Source: Paralvinella palmiformis (lineage: Eukaryota; Annelida; Polychaeta; Terebellida; Alvinellidae). From it: a stretch of DNA of 64,000 bases. Where the stretch lies: the NCBI GenBank assembly GCA_025642065.1, contig JAODUP010000065.1, positions 1,263,562 to 1,327,561 of the forward strand. Reading direction: 5' to 3'. Below, piece by piece: positions 22,805-33,340 of the stretch (its first letter is position 1; the number at the start of each line of letters is the position of its first letter). Made by a program: the position numbers and the translations under genes. The notes below the pieces were generated by a model that saw only the letters and a list, made by a program, of their open reading frames with translations, was not told where the DNA came from and ran no database searches.

Positions 22805-24195
22805 TGGTGGGACATAATTCTCAAAAGTAGTGATGGGCATTAGCATTGTAACTAATGTTCCACACTCTGCTGATGTTCCTTTTCCGACTTGTTTTTCCTG
22901 TCTAGGAGCTATAACCTGGAACTTCCCCATATCTTGAACTTGTCATGGTAGTTAGGCCCACTGTTTCCCGCTATTTCCTATAATAATAATTTCTAAATAG
23001 TGACAACAAATAATTGTGCTTCGTGCCTCTCAATATCTCTCCCACAGAGGACAAATTACTGGATTATTAAAAATAAAGGGGGACGTTAAAGACCCCATGA
23101 GGCAGTAAAACACTCTGGCAGTGACCACCTTCAGGATATTTCGGCTTCATCTTTCCGTACTGCTCCCCTGTGAGTGGTAGGGGAGGAGTATTTTCAACCA
23201 CTCCAACATAGAGGCTCCCTGAAAAACAAATCAATCAATCAATAACTTGCTATCAGATTCACTTCTATGATTGTCAAAATAATAACAGAGCAATATGTCC
23301 AGTGAGAAAACGTTGTAGCGTTAATATTTCTCCTGCCCAGAACTGTGACATCTGTCAACTAATTCCACTAAACAGACCTTTATGTTGGATTTTTATTCTG
23401 GTAATTTATTGTCATAAATGTTCAAAATAAATAAATAAATACACCATAAGACTATAAGTGTCATTGGAGTTCCAATGGATGTTGCATATTGTTTTGGTAC
23501 CTACAACGGCATGTCTTTATGATATAAACATGTGTGATGCAGATTATCGTTATGTCACGGACTTAGTATTCTGAAATTCTCATTTATCCGACATATTTCC
23601 AAACCTTGGAGCATTAACTGATTCTGACCGTATTATCATCCTCGTCATCATGTTATTATTATTGTAATTAAACCTAGGTATTTCTCTCAGTGTTGCTTCT
23701 AGGCTCTAGCCTATGTGAGGGAGCTCCCCCTTAGGTTTTAAAAATGTGGAGGATTTTAAGGTAACACGGGCATTTGGCATGAATACCATTTAGGGGTGCA
23801 AACGCATACCCCCGGAATATTTAAACTGAACATGTAAAAGCACAGAACATTTTGATATTTTAATTTTCATTAGCATCTTATTGTGCCCGTTCAGAAATAG
23901 GCAACAAATACATATACACTTTACTTAATAGCAGGCGATCTCAACGCCAATACTACAACATGGGGATACAAAATATACTATTAAATGATCCCGAAGTCCC
24001 CATCACTGTCTATGGGTCGACCCTCGATCATGCCATTTTCCACTGAAGTTGCAGCCATAGCAGACTGGAGCCAATTAGAAGCTCTAACCTCAGACCACAT
24101 AACCACAGTAATAATACTATGTGACGCTTTTACGAACATACCAGAGAGCCTAGGACAACACAAATGGGACACCAACAAAGCAAACTAGAAACAAT
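22805..24195. repeat. Tandem unit copy III (S + B)
   Basis: Nearly identical to unit II. Differences seen by eye include attatttt versus attgtttt at about 23488, caatac versus caacac at about 24156, and actgg versus actagaa at about 24186. Beyond 24186 the B segment continues into the rest of the LINE (24190-24470), so unit III carries the natural right junction. Confidence 0.9.
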
Positions 24196-24470
24196 TTGCA
24201 GACATACTACACAAATTATCTGCCGACGATACCGACAACAATCTATCTCTAGATGACCTCCTTCTCAAATTAACTGTCAATATTAACGAAGCCGTAATAG
24301 CAGCCACCACATAGTCCTTCAAAATAGCCCAAGCTGTCCACGCTCCTTTTAACAACATGCAGAGGCAAGGAGATGGACTAAAGAAGTCACTAAACTGACA
24401 AAAAAATTAAAGCTCACCCGACAGATCAAAATAGAACAGAACCAAAGATCGTATAGGAGAAGATGAGACA
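23922..24470 (+). mobile_element. LINE endonuclease end and linker (unit III copy)
   Basis: Same endonuclease motifs as unit II, continuing as HKWDTNKAN, then KQFADILHKLSADDTDNNLS, then LDDLLLKLTVNINEAVIAAT, then RWTKEVTKLTKKLKLTRQIK. This is the usual basic linker between EN and RT in Jockey/I-group LINEs. There are in-frame stops at about 24186 and 24313. Homology stops near 24465, where the P-element-like transposon begins, and LINE sequence resumes at about 26780. Confidence 0.75.
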
Positions 24471-24568
24471 GCTGGCTGTTTGGCCTGTAATAAACATGCA
24501 GCGCTGTCGCCTTGTGGTAGACACGGTAGATTACCAGCAAATTTAACAGTATCATTCATAGCGCGAAA

Positions 24569-24686
24569 ATGAATAGATCTAAACAACTGAAGACAGGCGA
24601 TTATTGTGCGGCCCATCATTCCCACAATAGTCGAGAAAAATGTCCAGGACTATCATTTTTTTCAAATTTACAAGGGGGAAAAAGAG
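24569..24686 (+). CDS. THAP domain first exon of P1 transposase
   Basis: ATG at 24569 opens MNRSKQLKTGDYCAAHHSHN, then SREKCPGLSFFQIYKG, matching the N-terminal half of a THAP zinc finger (C..xC/H.N....pg.SFf.fPk). In canonical THAP (C2CH) the second ligand is Cys; here the position is His (CAAHH). The exon ends at a good splice donor, aaagag/gtaggt (24686/24687). The second THAP half with the C..H ligands was not found in the following 300 bp, so the DNA-binding domain looks incomplete. THAP domains recognise the transposon's own ends. Confidence 0.68.
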
Positions 24687-24999
24687 GTAGGTAACATGCC
24701 AAATGTGATTGAGAAAAAGCAGCTGAATAATCGTAATACCTATATTATCTCCTGCTCAGGGCAGTCAGACTGCTAGCTGCCAATCAATAATCCTTGAATT
24801 TCTGTGTAAAATTCTGAAATATTTAATATTAATATTGAAATACAATTAATGAATTGATGCTGAATAAATTACTATGATTGTGATTATCAAGAGTTTGGTC
24901 AACTGAATAAATAATCCATGTTATTTGACACTGATAGTCACTTAGCCATAGAGGTTAGTCATAATTAAATCACATGGTTTTCTTTATTTACAGTTGGTC

Positions 25000-25690
25000 T
25001 AAAATGGTCACCATCTACAGATCTAACACCCAGGAAAAAGAAACTCAAAGCATGTAGACTCTTCATTTCAGACTAGTAATTTGTGCTGGTAGTCTGGATA
25101 TAATGTGCTCAAGGCCACTCAACTCAATGTAACAGCTCCGGATGACACGTCTGTAGCTCAATTGGTGAACGAACTTGCTAAGCATATGTCTGGTCCAGCT
25201 CTTGATCTTGTGTGATCTCAATTTCAACATCCCAGTCCACAAAGATAACAGCTCCTTGCTAAAGTCTTCCTGTTACCACCAGTGAAAATACTCCATAGAA
25301 GTGTTACGAAACTCCAGATTTTTTCAGGTTTTAGTAAAGCTTTGTTGGACACTTTCAAACTTAAAGTTAGTGTAATGGCAGACCAGTTGAAGTTATGCTG
25401 TGTTCTTCTTGATGAACTGGCAATAAAAGAAAATGGGTCAAATAACCCTGAATATGATGAGGTGGAAGATTTTGGAGATGCTGGAAAATTGTAATATTTT
25501 GCCAGTCGTTGTGTTTATGTTGAGAGGTTTAGCATGTAAGTGGAAGCAACCAATTGGCTATTCTGTAACCAGCAGTACTCCAAGTGGTGATTTGCTGAAA
25601 AATCTTCTTTTGAGGTGTATTGAAATTGTAAGTAAACATGCATGTTGCCTTATTGTCAAAGCTATGATAGGTGATCAAGGGTAAAATAAT
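25000..25690 (+). CDS. P1 transposase catalytic core, first part
   Basis: Preceded by a strong acceptor (tttctttatttacag/t, near 24995). Frames read WSPSTDLTPRKKKLKACR, then ELAKHMSGPALDLV, then KVFLLPPVKILHRSVTKLQI, then LLDTFKLKVSVMADQLKLCC, then VLLDELAIKENG, then YDEVEDFGDAG. In P-element/THAP9 proteins the corresponding text is (c)vLlFDEMaIk...Y....D.i.GfeD.G, where the Asp is catalytic. The next part, VVVFMLRGLACKWKQPIGYS, then LKNLLLRCIEIVSKHACC, then AMIGDQG, carries the GLxxKWKQPIGY and cDQGxxN signatures. Several stops and frame changes interrupt it. Confidence 0.82.
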
Positions 25691-26550
25691 CAGTCAAAAC
25701 TAAGAACATCTATTAGCAAGCCACATTTTATGCACAACAATAATCATGTCATTATCTTCTATGATCCACAACATTTTTTTGAAGAATATACACAACAAGC
25801 TTAAACAGTTAGGTTTCAAAGTTGGAGAATAATGTTGTTTCATTTCACTATAGTGATTCAGTGTTACCTATCAGAATAGGTCCCAAGTTAAGGCAAAAAC
25901 ATGTGGATTTGCCAGTGTTTTCAGGGAGGTTTCATATTGCCTTCTGACAGATCATGGCCATATGTTGTACACAAATGATTTGTCTAACTGTCAGCAGGAT
26001 GTTGATAGATTTCTATTTAATTTGAAATGTATTACTCCATTCCAACACAATGAGCCTCTACACCCACCAGTTCCTTCTTCTTCCAAGATACCTGATGCCA
26101 TTAGGTCTCTCATAGTTATGTTTAGCCCACAAACTCTGCTTACAGTAGAGGAAGACAATATTATCATTTATATAGTTGGATAGATTGCTTTTCTTGAAAA
26201 ATTACAAAAATGGTGTGTAGTAAATGGGCTGCAGGTTTAGTTGGTCTTTTAAATAAAGTGAACTCTTCCAAGTGTTTATTGCTGCTAAGCAGTATCAAGA
26301 TCGTCCCACCGGTGGTCTTATTGTACCCAGTTCAGATTTAATGGAAGTGTGTATATTGATAGAAGCAGAATTATGTAATAGTATTGAAAGGATCCTCCAC
26401 ATGAGTAAAGTTAGTTCTGTGTTAGTAACACTTATGCTGCCAAGGAAAGTTAGAATGTGATTCTTGTAAAACTTACAGTTGGTTGTACACTTGTCTATTA
26501 ATATCCGTCTACAACATGTTTTACCTGTGAATATTAGAGAATTCAATAGT
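25690..26550 (+). CDS. P1 transposase, C-terminal part with internal deletion
   Basis: After SKPHFMHNNNHVIIFYDPQH (the yD.pHllK region) the sequence passes within about 120 bp to DLSNCQQDVDRFLFNLKCIT, which in full-length relatives lies some hundreds of residues later, so the insertion domain is mostly deleted. It continues with LLTVEEDNIIIYIVG (the usual L..eEenil.YIaGYI), FIAAKQYQDRPTGGLIVPSS, then DLMEVCILIEAELCNSIERI, and a final C..C (CDSCKTYS). The reading frame breaks repeatedly. The element cannot encode an active transposase as assembled. Confidence 0.78.
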
Positions 26551-26779
26551 TGCAAAGGTAAAAAAAGTATTTTTTTAAATTAACGCATTGTTGATTGATC
26601 AGTGTCATTAATTATTATTTCTTGTGCCTTTATGTACACAATTTTAATTATTACTTTTAAATTCAAAATATAATAAAGTTCACTGATTTAACTCACTGCC
26701 TTGTTTTATTTCCAGAATATATTTGCTCATTGCCCAATATATTTTTAGCTTGCTAACATTTTATTTCACAAAATGCCGT

Positions 26780-27660
26780 AACCTATCGCTCGCTGTCCGG
26801 TCTTATTCTATATGGTCTTTGGCAGAACTAAGAGCAGCTCAAGGAGAAATGAGACGACGACTTCACACAATTAAACAAGGTCAATTTGACAGTTGGTGCA
26901 AACAACTCGGGGACATCGGCTCGGCGCAAATTTGGCGCAAGATTAAAAAATCCGGGGTAAATCTTCCCACCCTAAAGCAAACGACCCTAAAGAAGAAGCA
27001 AACAAAATAGCACACCACTTCGCCACTAGAGCTGACCACCAAACCTTACCTGTAGAGGTCAAATCAGCTCTAGTAAAACAACAACCAGACAGACTGCACT
27101 CAAAACTGCACTGCACACCACACGAACTGGAAACAATTGTATCAACCCGAACAAATTCCGCCCCTGGAGAAGACAAACTTACATACATCTTTTATTCCAA
27201 ATCTGTCCCCCCTCCTTCAAAGATAGACTTCTAAACTTCTTTAACAAATCCTGGAGAGAAGGACGAATTCCCAAACTCTGGAAAACTTCAATAGTCGTCC
27301 CTATCCCTAAACCTGGTGGCAGAGGTCACAGACTAATATATCCCCACCCTACAATACTAAAAATCATGGAAATACAAATTTTTGCCAGACTAATATTTAA
27401 ACTCTCCAGACCAATTCTACATTAAGTGAACCTAATCACCAACAGCAGAAGAAAAATCCGATCCAGCACAGTCTACACTGCCTTTCTGGATTAAACTAAG
27501 CCTTTGAAAGGGCTAACCACATCGTCATCTTAGACGCATTAATCTCCCTGGGGATCAAGGGAAGAATAATATCATGGGTAGAAGACTTCCTAGACAATAG
27601 AGAAATTAAAGTTTCAAGGGGTAAAAAAAAGTTAATTACAACAGCCGGTCATCAAAGAGT
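26780..27660 (+). mobile_element. LINE linker and reverse transcriptase N-terminal half
   Basis: Reads AELRAAQGEMRRRLHTIKQG, then QFDSWCKQLGDIGSAQIWRK (linker), then in the next frames ANKIAHHFATRADHQTLP, then NSAPGEDKLTYIFYSKSVPP, then LLNFFNKSWREGRIPKLWKT, then SIVVPIPKPGGRG (RT fingers), and AFERANHIVILDALISLGIK, then GRIISWVEDFLDNREIKVSR (RT palm). The SAPGxDxxxY and P.PKPG motifs identify a LINE RT of the I/Jockey group, of a different subfamily from copies 1-4. It stops near 27660, about where the (n)GxPQG motif begins. The Asp of the usual FLDLEKAFE is replaced (LSGLN, stop, AFE). Confidence 0.82.
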
Positions 27661-27689
27661 GATAGGCTAGCGATGCGGCATGTATGGTG

Positions 27690-28660
27690 GACAGTCTACC
27701 TCTAATGGATTCACTCAGTGACGCTCAATCACACATGTATATATGACCCAGTAAAAGAGAAACTAGTTAAGCCGAGTTTCCACACACGCAATATGCGTAA
27801 TGCAGCATGAGAATGCATATGCGACATTGTGGTAGTGCATGCAACACTGCGGTATCGACGTGATTGGGACACACTTCTAACCTTCTGACATATGGGGTCG
27901 TAAAATTCTGGATTCAACTGTCTGATTCATATTTTCTGTGCCAATCGCTGGGATACCTATTTCATAAATGATATAAACTTATTTAAAACTATATATTCCT
28001 ATGATGTTATAATGAGCCATTATCGTGTTTGGTATTAAGATGATAATCAAATGTGTTAAGTGTGCGAAGCATTTTCAGTTTATCGTTTCAGTTATAGGCG
28101 GGGGGGGGGGCATTATATAAGCAATGCTGCAAGTATCATGCTTTTCAACATTCTACATGTTGAAATATGTAATAAACTAATTGAATGGAATAAAAGAAAA
28201 TTGGCTATGGTTCCATGGGCTGTATCTTGAAAGACAAGTGTATATTTTAAGGTAGGTTCGTACCTTCATAAAATATGATTTACAGGAAGAACAGTAAAAT
28301 ATACTTTGATAGTACCTTAAGATCAGTGATTACCATCACCAGTTTTACTGTATAACATTCATGTCTTAAACAAGCAAAACTAAGGTTCATATACCTTTGA
28401 TAAGTTGGTCTTTTGTTACACGATTGGTACCAGAGTCTGTAGGAGAATGACATTAAGGTTCATTTCTGTCTGTTTTTCATATGAAGAAGGTGATGATGTT
28501 TTGATCTGTTGAGTCATATTTGGCAGCAATCAGACAAGCCAATGATCCTAAAGACAGGGAGAAAGAATAATTTGATTAAAACATTGAAAATATTGAGGCA
28601 ATACAAAACCTTTTATGTTAAATAATACATATATTTATAAAGGACTCCCATGTATTAAGA
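27690..28660. other. Non-coding AT-rich DNA
   Basis: No coding family is seen. A G10 run lies at about 28101-28110. Confidence 0.45.
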
Positions 28661-28667
28661 TCTACAC

Positions 28668-29075
28668 TACAGTGGTCCCGGCTTTGAGCAACCACTGTAA
28701 GGAATGGCCACCTGCTTTATATGACCACTTTTCCATGTAGGGATCATTCTTTTACAGATATAATGAAAAATAACAACCAAAAATATACAACATTATTCGT
28801 CAATATCCATAATTCCAAACCATTAGATAGGCCTACAAGTGATGATTTATGTTTTATGACCACTTGTGTGCACATGTTATGCTAAATGGACCGAGCAACC
28901 TCCAAAGCTAATAAAGCGAAGTCAAACATGAAACACGCTCCAGATATTTTAAGCAAATGGACAAACATATAAAGACCTACTATGTGTTGTATACCCCAGT
29001 AGAATTCCGCCATTAAGACCACCTTCAGAACAAGACTATTTGTCTTAATAGAAACAGAAACGTTTTCATTTATAT
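28668..29075. mobile_element. MITE-like repeat with Tigger-type terminal sequence, carrying a SINE
   Basis: The left part reads acagtggtcccggctttgag and then gaatggccacctgctttata; the right part, on the other strand, reads tctgaaggtggtcttaatgg. Runs of the type GGTGGTC(T/A)TTA.. in opposite orientation at the two ends are typical of Tigger-derived miniature elements. The SINE copy at 28839-28950 sits inside. This is inference from pattern, with imperfect ends. Confidence 0.4.
28839..28950 (-). repeat. tRNA-derived SINE family 2, fragment
   Basis: Shares tgtgcacatg-ttatgctaaatgg and aagtcaaacatgaaacac with the copies at 36858, 44931 and 49785. The tRNA-like head is missing here. Confidence 0.7.
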
Positions 29076-29169
29076 CTTAATTCGTATTTATTTATATAAT
29101 AAAATACTATTTTTGATATATTTATCACTAATAACAATATAAGACCCTAATTATATGGAAGAAGATCGA

Positions 29170-30160
29170 GCAATCAGTTGGATTAGCAGATAACTGCAGA
29201 ATGCACAGATTAAACCTCACTTCATACAGACAGAAAGATAGTGAAAGTATTAATGAATTCCATACTAGATGCGGAGGTCAAGGATTAAATAGTCAGTTCT
29301 AGGATATGGACGATAGAAAGAATTATCAGCTGATTAATAACGCTGTGTTAAATGACTCACGAAAAGAGTTGTTGAAGGAGTCTGACTCACTTACTACTGA
29401 TGATGCACTGAAGAAGTGGAGAATGCATGAGGCATCGCAAGCCCATATGAAAGCATTAGAAAAGCGATTGGTCAAACATTGTCAATGTGATAGAAAAAAG
29501 ACCAAAGTACAAGCAAGGTACATCAAAGATTGTAATGTCTGTGCCACTAGCCATGAATCAAAGCTCACAAGGGCACATTATGGTGGAAAGGATAGGCGTC
29601 ATAGACATATACAAATGTCAGTACTATTAATATTGAAGTAGATGAATTGTGAACATGGTCCTTGTCAATGTTGATATTCCAAACTACAAGGACAAACCAG
29701 AGCTCATTTGTAAAGTGTATACAGTGTACAGTCTATATGACTATATAAAACTATGTTGTCTCATTTGGTTGGGAAACATGGAAAGAAGCCCTATCTGATG
29801 CTGAATGCATATGACGGTAGGATTTACCACAGTGTGGTTATATTTGTCTACGTGCATTCCATTGATGACGAGAATCCAGGAACAATTATAATAGGGAGGT
29901 GTACAAATGAAGCGGTCGAAATAATTATAGTGACTACTGTAGCTGAAATGACTGTGTGTAGTGAACCAAGGAACATTCAAGATGCACATGCACTTAAAGA
30001 TGCATACCCTGATCGATTTGATGGAATTGGTAAATTCCTAGAAATTAAACCAATCATTAGCCCACCGAGAAAATATCAAGTCCAGTGGTTTAAGCTCAGA
30101 AACTGTTTCAATCCGAGAACTTTTAATCTAGCATTGCAACGTACATACCATTGAACTCCA
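29170..30160 (+). mobile_element. Ty3/gypsy element B: gag end, protease and RT entry
   Basis: At 29210-29640 the frame reads LTSYRQKDSESINEFHTRCG, then LLKESDSLTTDDALKKWRMH, then EASQAHMKALEKRL. This matches the gag helix region common to gypsy elements annotated as K02A2.6-like (R..dsEsideF.tRC...r..LL...d.Lt...al...r..Ea), followed by a knuckle-like CNVCATSHESKLTRAHYGG. Frame 29753-30154 gives the protease/RT junction: RIYHSVVIFVYV, then DAYPDRFDGIGKFLEIKPII, then RNCFNPRTFNLALQRTYH, the last matching (L)DPrdLN.Al.R.hH just before the RT core. Both frames are long, but the element is frameshifted between them. Confidence 0.8.
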
Positions 30161-31540
30161 ATGGTGGAAGAGTTAAAGTTAAAGTGTTTATTAAGCTAGA
30201 TGCTAAGCACGGTTATTTGACCATACAGCTCTTTGTCTGCGAGTTTCTCAAGATGTGTTCCAGGAGAAAATGGATATTATTCTATCTAGATGTGAAGGAA
30301 CAATGAATATTGCCGATGATATTCTAGTGTTTGGAGAGGGTGACGAAACTCATGATCATAATCTGCATAATCTAAATTCTAATGTAAAGAGCCAGAACAA
30401 GTGGCTTGATATTTATGTTAAATGAAAATGAATGAAGTTGATTTTTTCAGTATGACGTACACTAGAGATTGTGCAGTACATAGCTCCATTCATGCTGATA
30501 CTCTGAGAGAAAATGTCAGTAGTAAGAGACTTAGTAAAAAAGGATAAACCATGGATATGATACACGTGTCAGAGTGATGCTTTTCAAGCTATCAAAAATC
30601 AGATATGTAATACAGTAACATCAAAAGGCCTTAATTTTGGGGGAAATTTACAAAAAATTAAAAAAAGCAAAACGAAAAAAATTTTCAATTGGGAAGGGGG
30701 TTAAAAGGGCCAGAGGGGGGAAAAAAAAAATTGATATAGCTCAAAAACAGAAGTCAAGCACCTCCAAGGTTGTAATCATTGTTGTTAAACAAACCCAACC
30801 ATAAGATATCATGATAAAGTATAGGCCGGGAAAAGAACTGAACATTATTAGCTTATGTATTGTCACATCTCAACCGTCTTATGAGAAGATCACATAACAC
30901 TGGATCATTCGCTATATTATTTCGTGTTATGTGAATTACTGGATGTTGTAAAAAGAAAGGTTGACCTGAAAAAGCACGGGATCCATGTAAGATGATCAGA
31001 CATTATTGGTCGTTGAAAGACTTTATTTCAATAGAAAATGCTGTTTTATTTAAAAGTCACAGAGTTATAATTCCACAACTTCAGTCATCGAGGAATTGAA
31101 AAGACACATTGACTTGTAAGAACGTGAGTCTATTGAAGAGGCATAGATCAAGACATTGAAAGTCTAATTAGCACATGTCATATTTGTTTGATAATACAGT
31201 AGAAGTGAGCAGAAAGAGTTGATTACTACACGACGTTCCACCAAGAGCATGATAACATATCAGGACTTTTCTGTTTAAGTTAAGAGTTCATCATTGTTAC
31301 AGATTATTCTAATAAGATGGCACTCATCAGATGTATTAACTCGGAATCAAACAGGACTGTTCAAAACTTGTAAACTATATTTGGTGAACACGGAATTCAG
31401 GACACGGCATAGACTGATCCAGGCGAAATGCATGTTATTTCATATAACACGGAGACTGAGACTAGTATTTCAGCTGAATGATTGTCTTTCCAAAGGATTT
31501 AACACAATAGTTATCATGTTTTCCAGGACGTTTGAGAACT
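30160..31540 (+). mobile_element. Ty3/gypsy element B: decayed RT, RNase H and integrase
   Basis: Near 30190-30230: IKLDAKHGYLTIQLF (RT, the catalytic Asp strand). Near 30300: NIADDILVFGEGDETHDHNL, where the catalytic box reads ADDI, so both Asp are present in that reading. Near 30990-31090: RHYWSLKDFISIENAVLFKS, then HRVIIPQLQSS (the linker before integrase). Near 31210-31290: LLHDVPPRA, then a short remnant of the integrase core. The stretch between 30600 and 30740 is unreadable (homopolymer-rich). Frames change often. This lineage differs from gypsy A at 5440-9620. Confidence 0.72.
30625..30740. other. Homopolymer-rich, low-quality-looking stretch
   Basis: About 115 bp made almost entirely of A, G and T runs (gggggaaattt, gaaaaaaattttc, ggggggaaaaaaaaaattg). 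It falls in the middle of the gypsy B RNase H region, where codable sequence is expected. It has the same look as the hybrid block at 20839-21390. Confidence 0.6.
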
Positions 31541-31779
31541 CCGTGATATGGACTTTTGATATTGTTCTCATTCTCCTTTTCTTTACAATTATAATTGGAT
31601 ATAATACAATACACCGCCCCCCCCCCACCCCCAATTGTGATATTTTAGCTCCAAAGTATGGAATTCCATATACAATATAGAAATCATTAAGCCATGTTAA
31701 GAAATGCCATCTGACCAGTTATGTATTTACTTACCCTAATCTGATAGAATGACGAAACTAACAATCATCATAAAAAAGG

Positions 31780-32480
31780 TAAAAACTAAATATGACCATA
31801 ACTAAGTTACAAGATACAATGAGCCAGAAGAATAAAGAAAATGGTGATCTAGTGTGAACAATAACAGAGCTACGAGCTCAAAATACTAAGTTCATCCACA
31901 GAGGAGCCTGATCAAAATAAGTGAGCTGGTTTCCGAAATAAGCCATCTGACCAGAGTACTGTCATCAATGGGTGCAATGTTAGCCAATGATATTGACTAG
32001 AATAAACTGTTAAACACCGATATCAAATGTCTTGCTGGTGTGAAAATCAGTGACATGACTAGGGAAGTAGTACACTGTACAGCTGACAAATGACAATTAT
32101 CCAATCATCGTTCTTGTAGGTGGGTGGCAATGATTGCTCAGATACAAAAGATGGTAAAGTTTTAAGGATTTAATCAGTACAGGCTGCCTCAGTGCAGTGG
32201 CCAATATTTACCCGAAAGGTGATCCAGAAATTCAGAATTGTACTGATAATGTCAGTACTACAGTACAGGGATCTGGGATGATCTGATGGGCACATACTGT
32301 GACAACAAGCTTATTTTAAAACTTACTGATGGAACAACTTTCTTCATTTAACATAAAAGGGACATAATAAGAATGTCACAGCCAGATATCCCATATAATG
32401 TAGTCTCTAACCAGCTAAGTTGACAGAGGACATCCCAGGGAAAGAATGATTTTAAGCAGTAGATGTTGTTAAGATGGTAG
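31780..32480 (+). mobile_element. LINE ORF1-like fragment with coiled coil and SGNH-type esterase motifs
   Basis: Upstream (31810-31890): KLQDTMSQKNKENGDLV, then TITELRAQN, a heptad-like coiled coil. Then near 32120-32170: VGGNDCSDTKDGK, resembling the GxND block of SGNH/GDSL esterases. Near 32190-32350, in another frame: AVANIYPKGDPEIQNCTDNV, then STTVQG, then DDLMGTYCDNKLILKLTDGT, a spacing typical of the later SGNH region. The His-containing final motif (DgvHL) was not found. Coiled coil plus esterase is a known ORF1 layout in CR1-group LINEs. Several frameshifts make it a dead copy. An esterase-like accessory protein of another retroelement remains possible. Confidence 0.55.
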
Positions 32481-32499
32481 TAGGATTATCCTTTCTGTT

Positions 32500-33285
32500 T
32501 TCGGCATCATATAGAGCTGTATATTGTTTGTGTGATTCATGTGTAAAGGCTTACTACATATAATGTTTATAAATATCAGCCTTCCTGTCCCATTTACATT
32601 AATTTTTCATTTGATTTTTATTACTATTGTTATAATACCGCAATCAAATAAATGACAGTGTGAAGGTTTTGTAAATTAGACTTGGCACTGCTCGCATCAA
32701 GGATATATAGCTGAGTGGGACTAACACCATTGGAAATGATTCAAAGAAACACGCAATACCAGGATTTGCTCCCACCTCCGGCAGGCTTGAAATGCAGTGT
32801 GCTATCAACGGCAATGAGTAAGGTAGTCTTCTAATTAAAGGATGTACACCTAAATATTTTAAGAAACCCTTTCTTCATTATTGAATAAAGCTATCAGTTT
32901 GTGTGATAATGGGTAAAGAAAACAAATTGAGAAATATCATCAACCACAATTGCACAAATTGTAACATACGTTGTGATGTGGAGGAAACAAAAACTGGGTG
33001 AGACATTATTATCGTGCTAAGCAGACCTAGTGCCATGACAACAGCAGACCCAGTGTTAGGGTTTACAAACAGACATACTAATAGTGAAGTGTGAATATTA
33101 TGATCATCTAGTTGCTTACGGCTGGAATCTGTGACATCATATGGACACCATTAGTATAGAGATGAGATTTACTAAAGCTCTCAATGATGATCCACCTACA
33201 ACAGAGATGGGTTAGGGTTATTATCCGGTGGCATGTAGATAGCTCAGTGTATATTACCATTATCATGTTTCTAGTGTATGTGGGG
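32500..33285. other. Non-coding, no gene seen
   Basis: No recognisable coding or repeat family apart from AT-rich sequence leading to the (TA)n tract. Confidence 0.45.
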
Positions 33286-33288
33286 GGG

Positions 33289-33290
<2 letters not shown>

Positions 33291-33331
<41 letters not shown>
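33291..33331. repeat. (TA)n microsatellite
   Basis: About 20 TA units, immediately left of a hAT-like terminus. Confidence 0.97.
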
Positions 33332-33333
<2 letters not shown>

Positions 33334-33340
33334 ATACAGG

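Larger units (their letters stand above)
24470..26780 (+). mobile_element. P-element-like (THAP9-type) transposon P1, inserted between two LINE segments
   Basis: The body contains a THAP-type start exon (24569), an RNase H-like transposase core with the DE(L/M)AIK motif (25282-25500), a WKQP block, a DQG..N block, and a C-terminal YI.G region, all on the plus strand. The ends are not certain. The flanks show an imperfect inverted resemblance: tataggagaagatgagacag near 24450, and on the other strand tatagaataagaccggacag near 26810. LINE coding sequence lies on both sides in the same orientation, which fits insertion into a LINE, although the two LINE parts may also come from different copies. 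Confidence 0.72.

Noticed and set aside
31610..31635. C-rich run (also near 37589; G runs at 28101 and 33284) as possible G-quadruplex signals
   Set aside because: Single homopolymer runs do not form the four-tract pattern, and in this assembly homopolymer length is not trustworthy.
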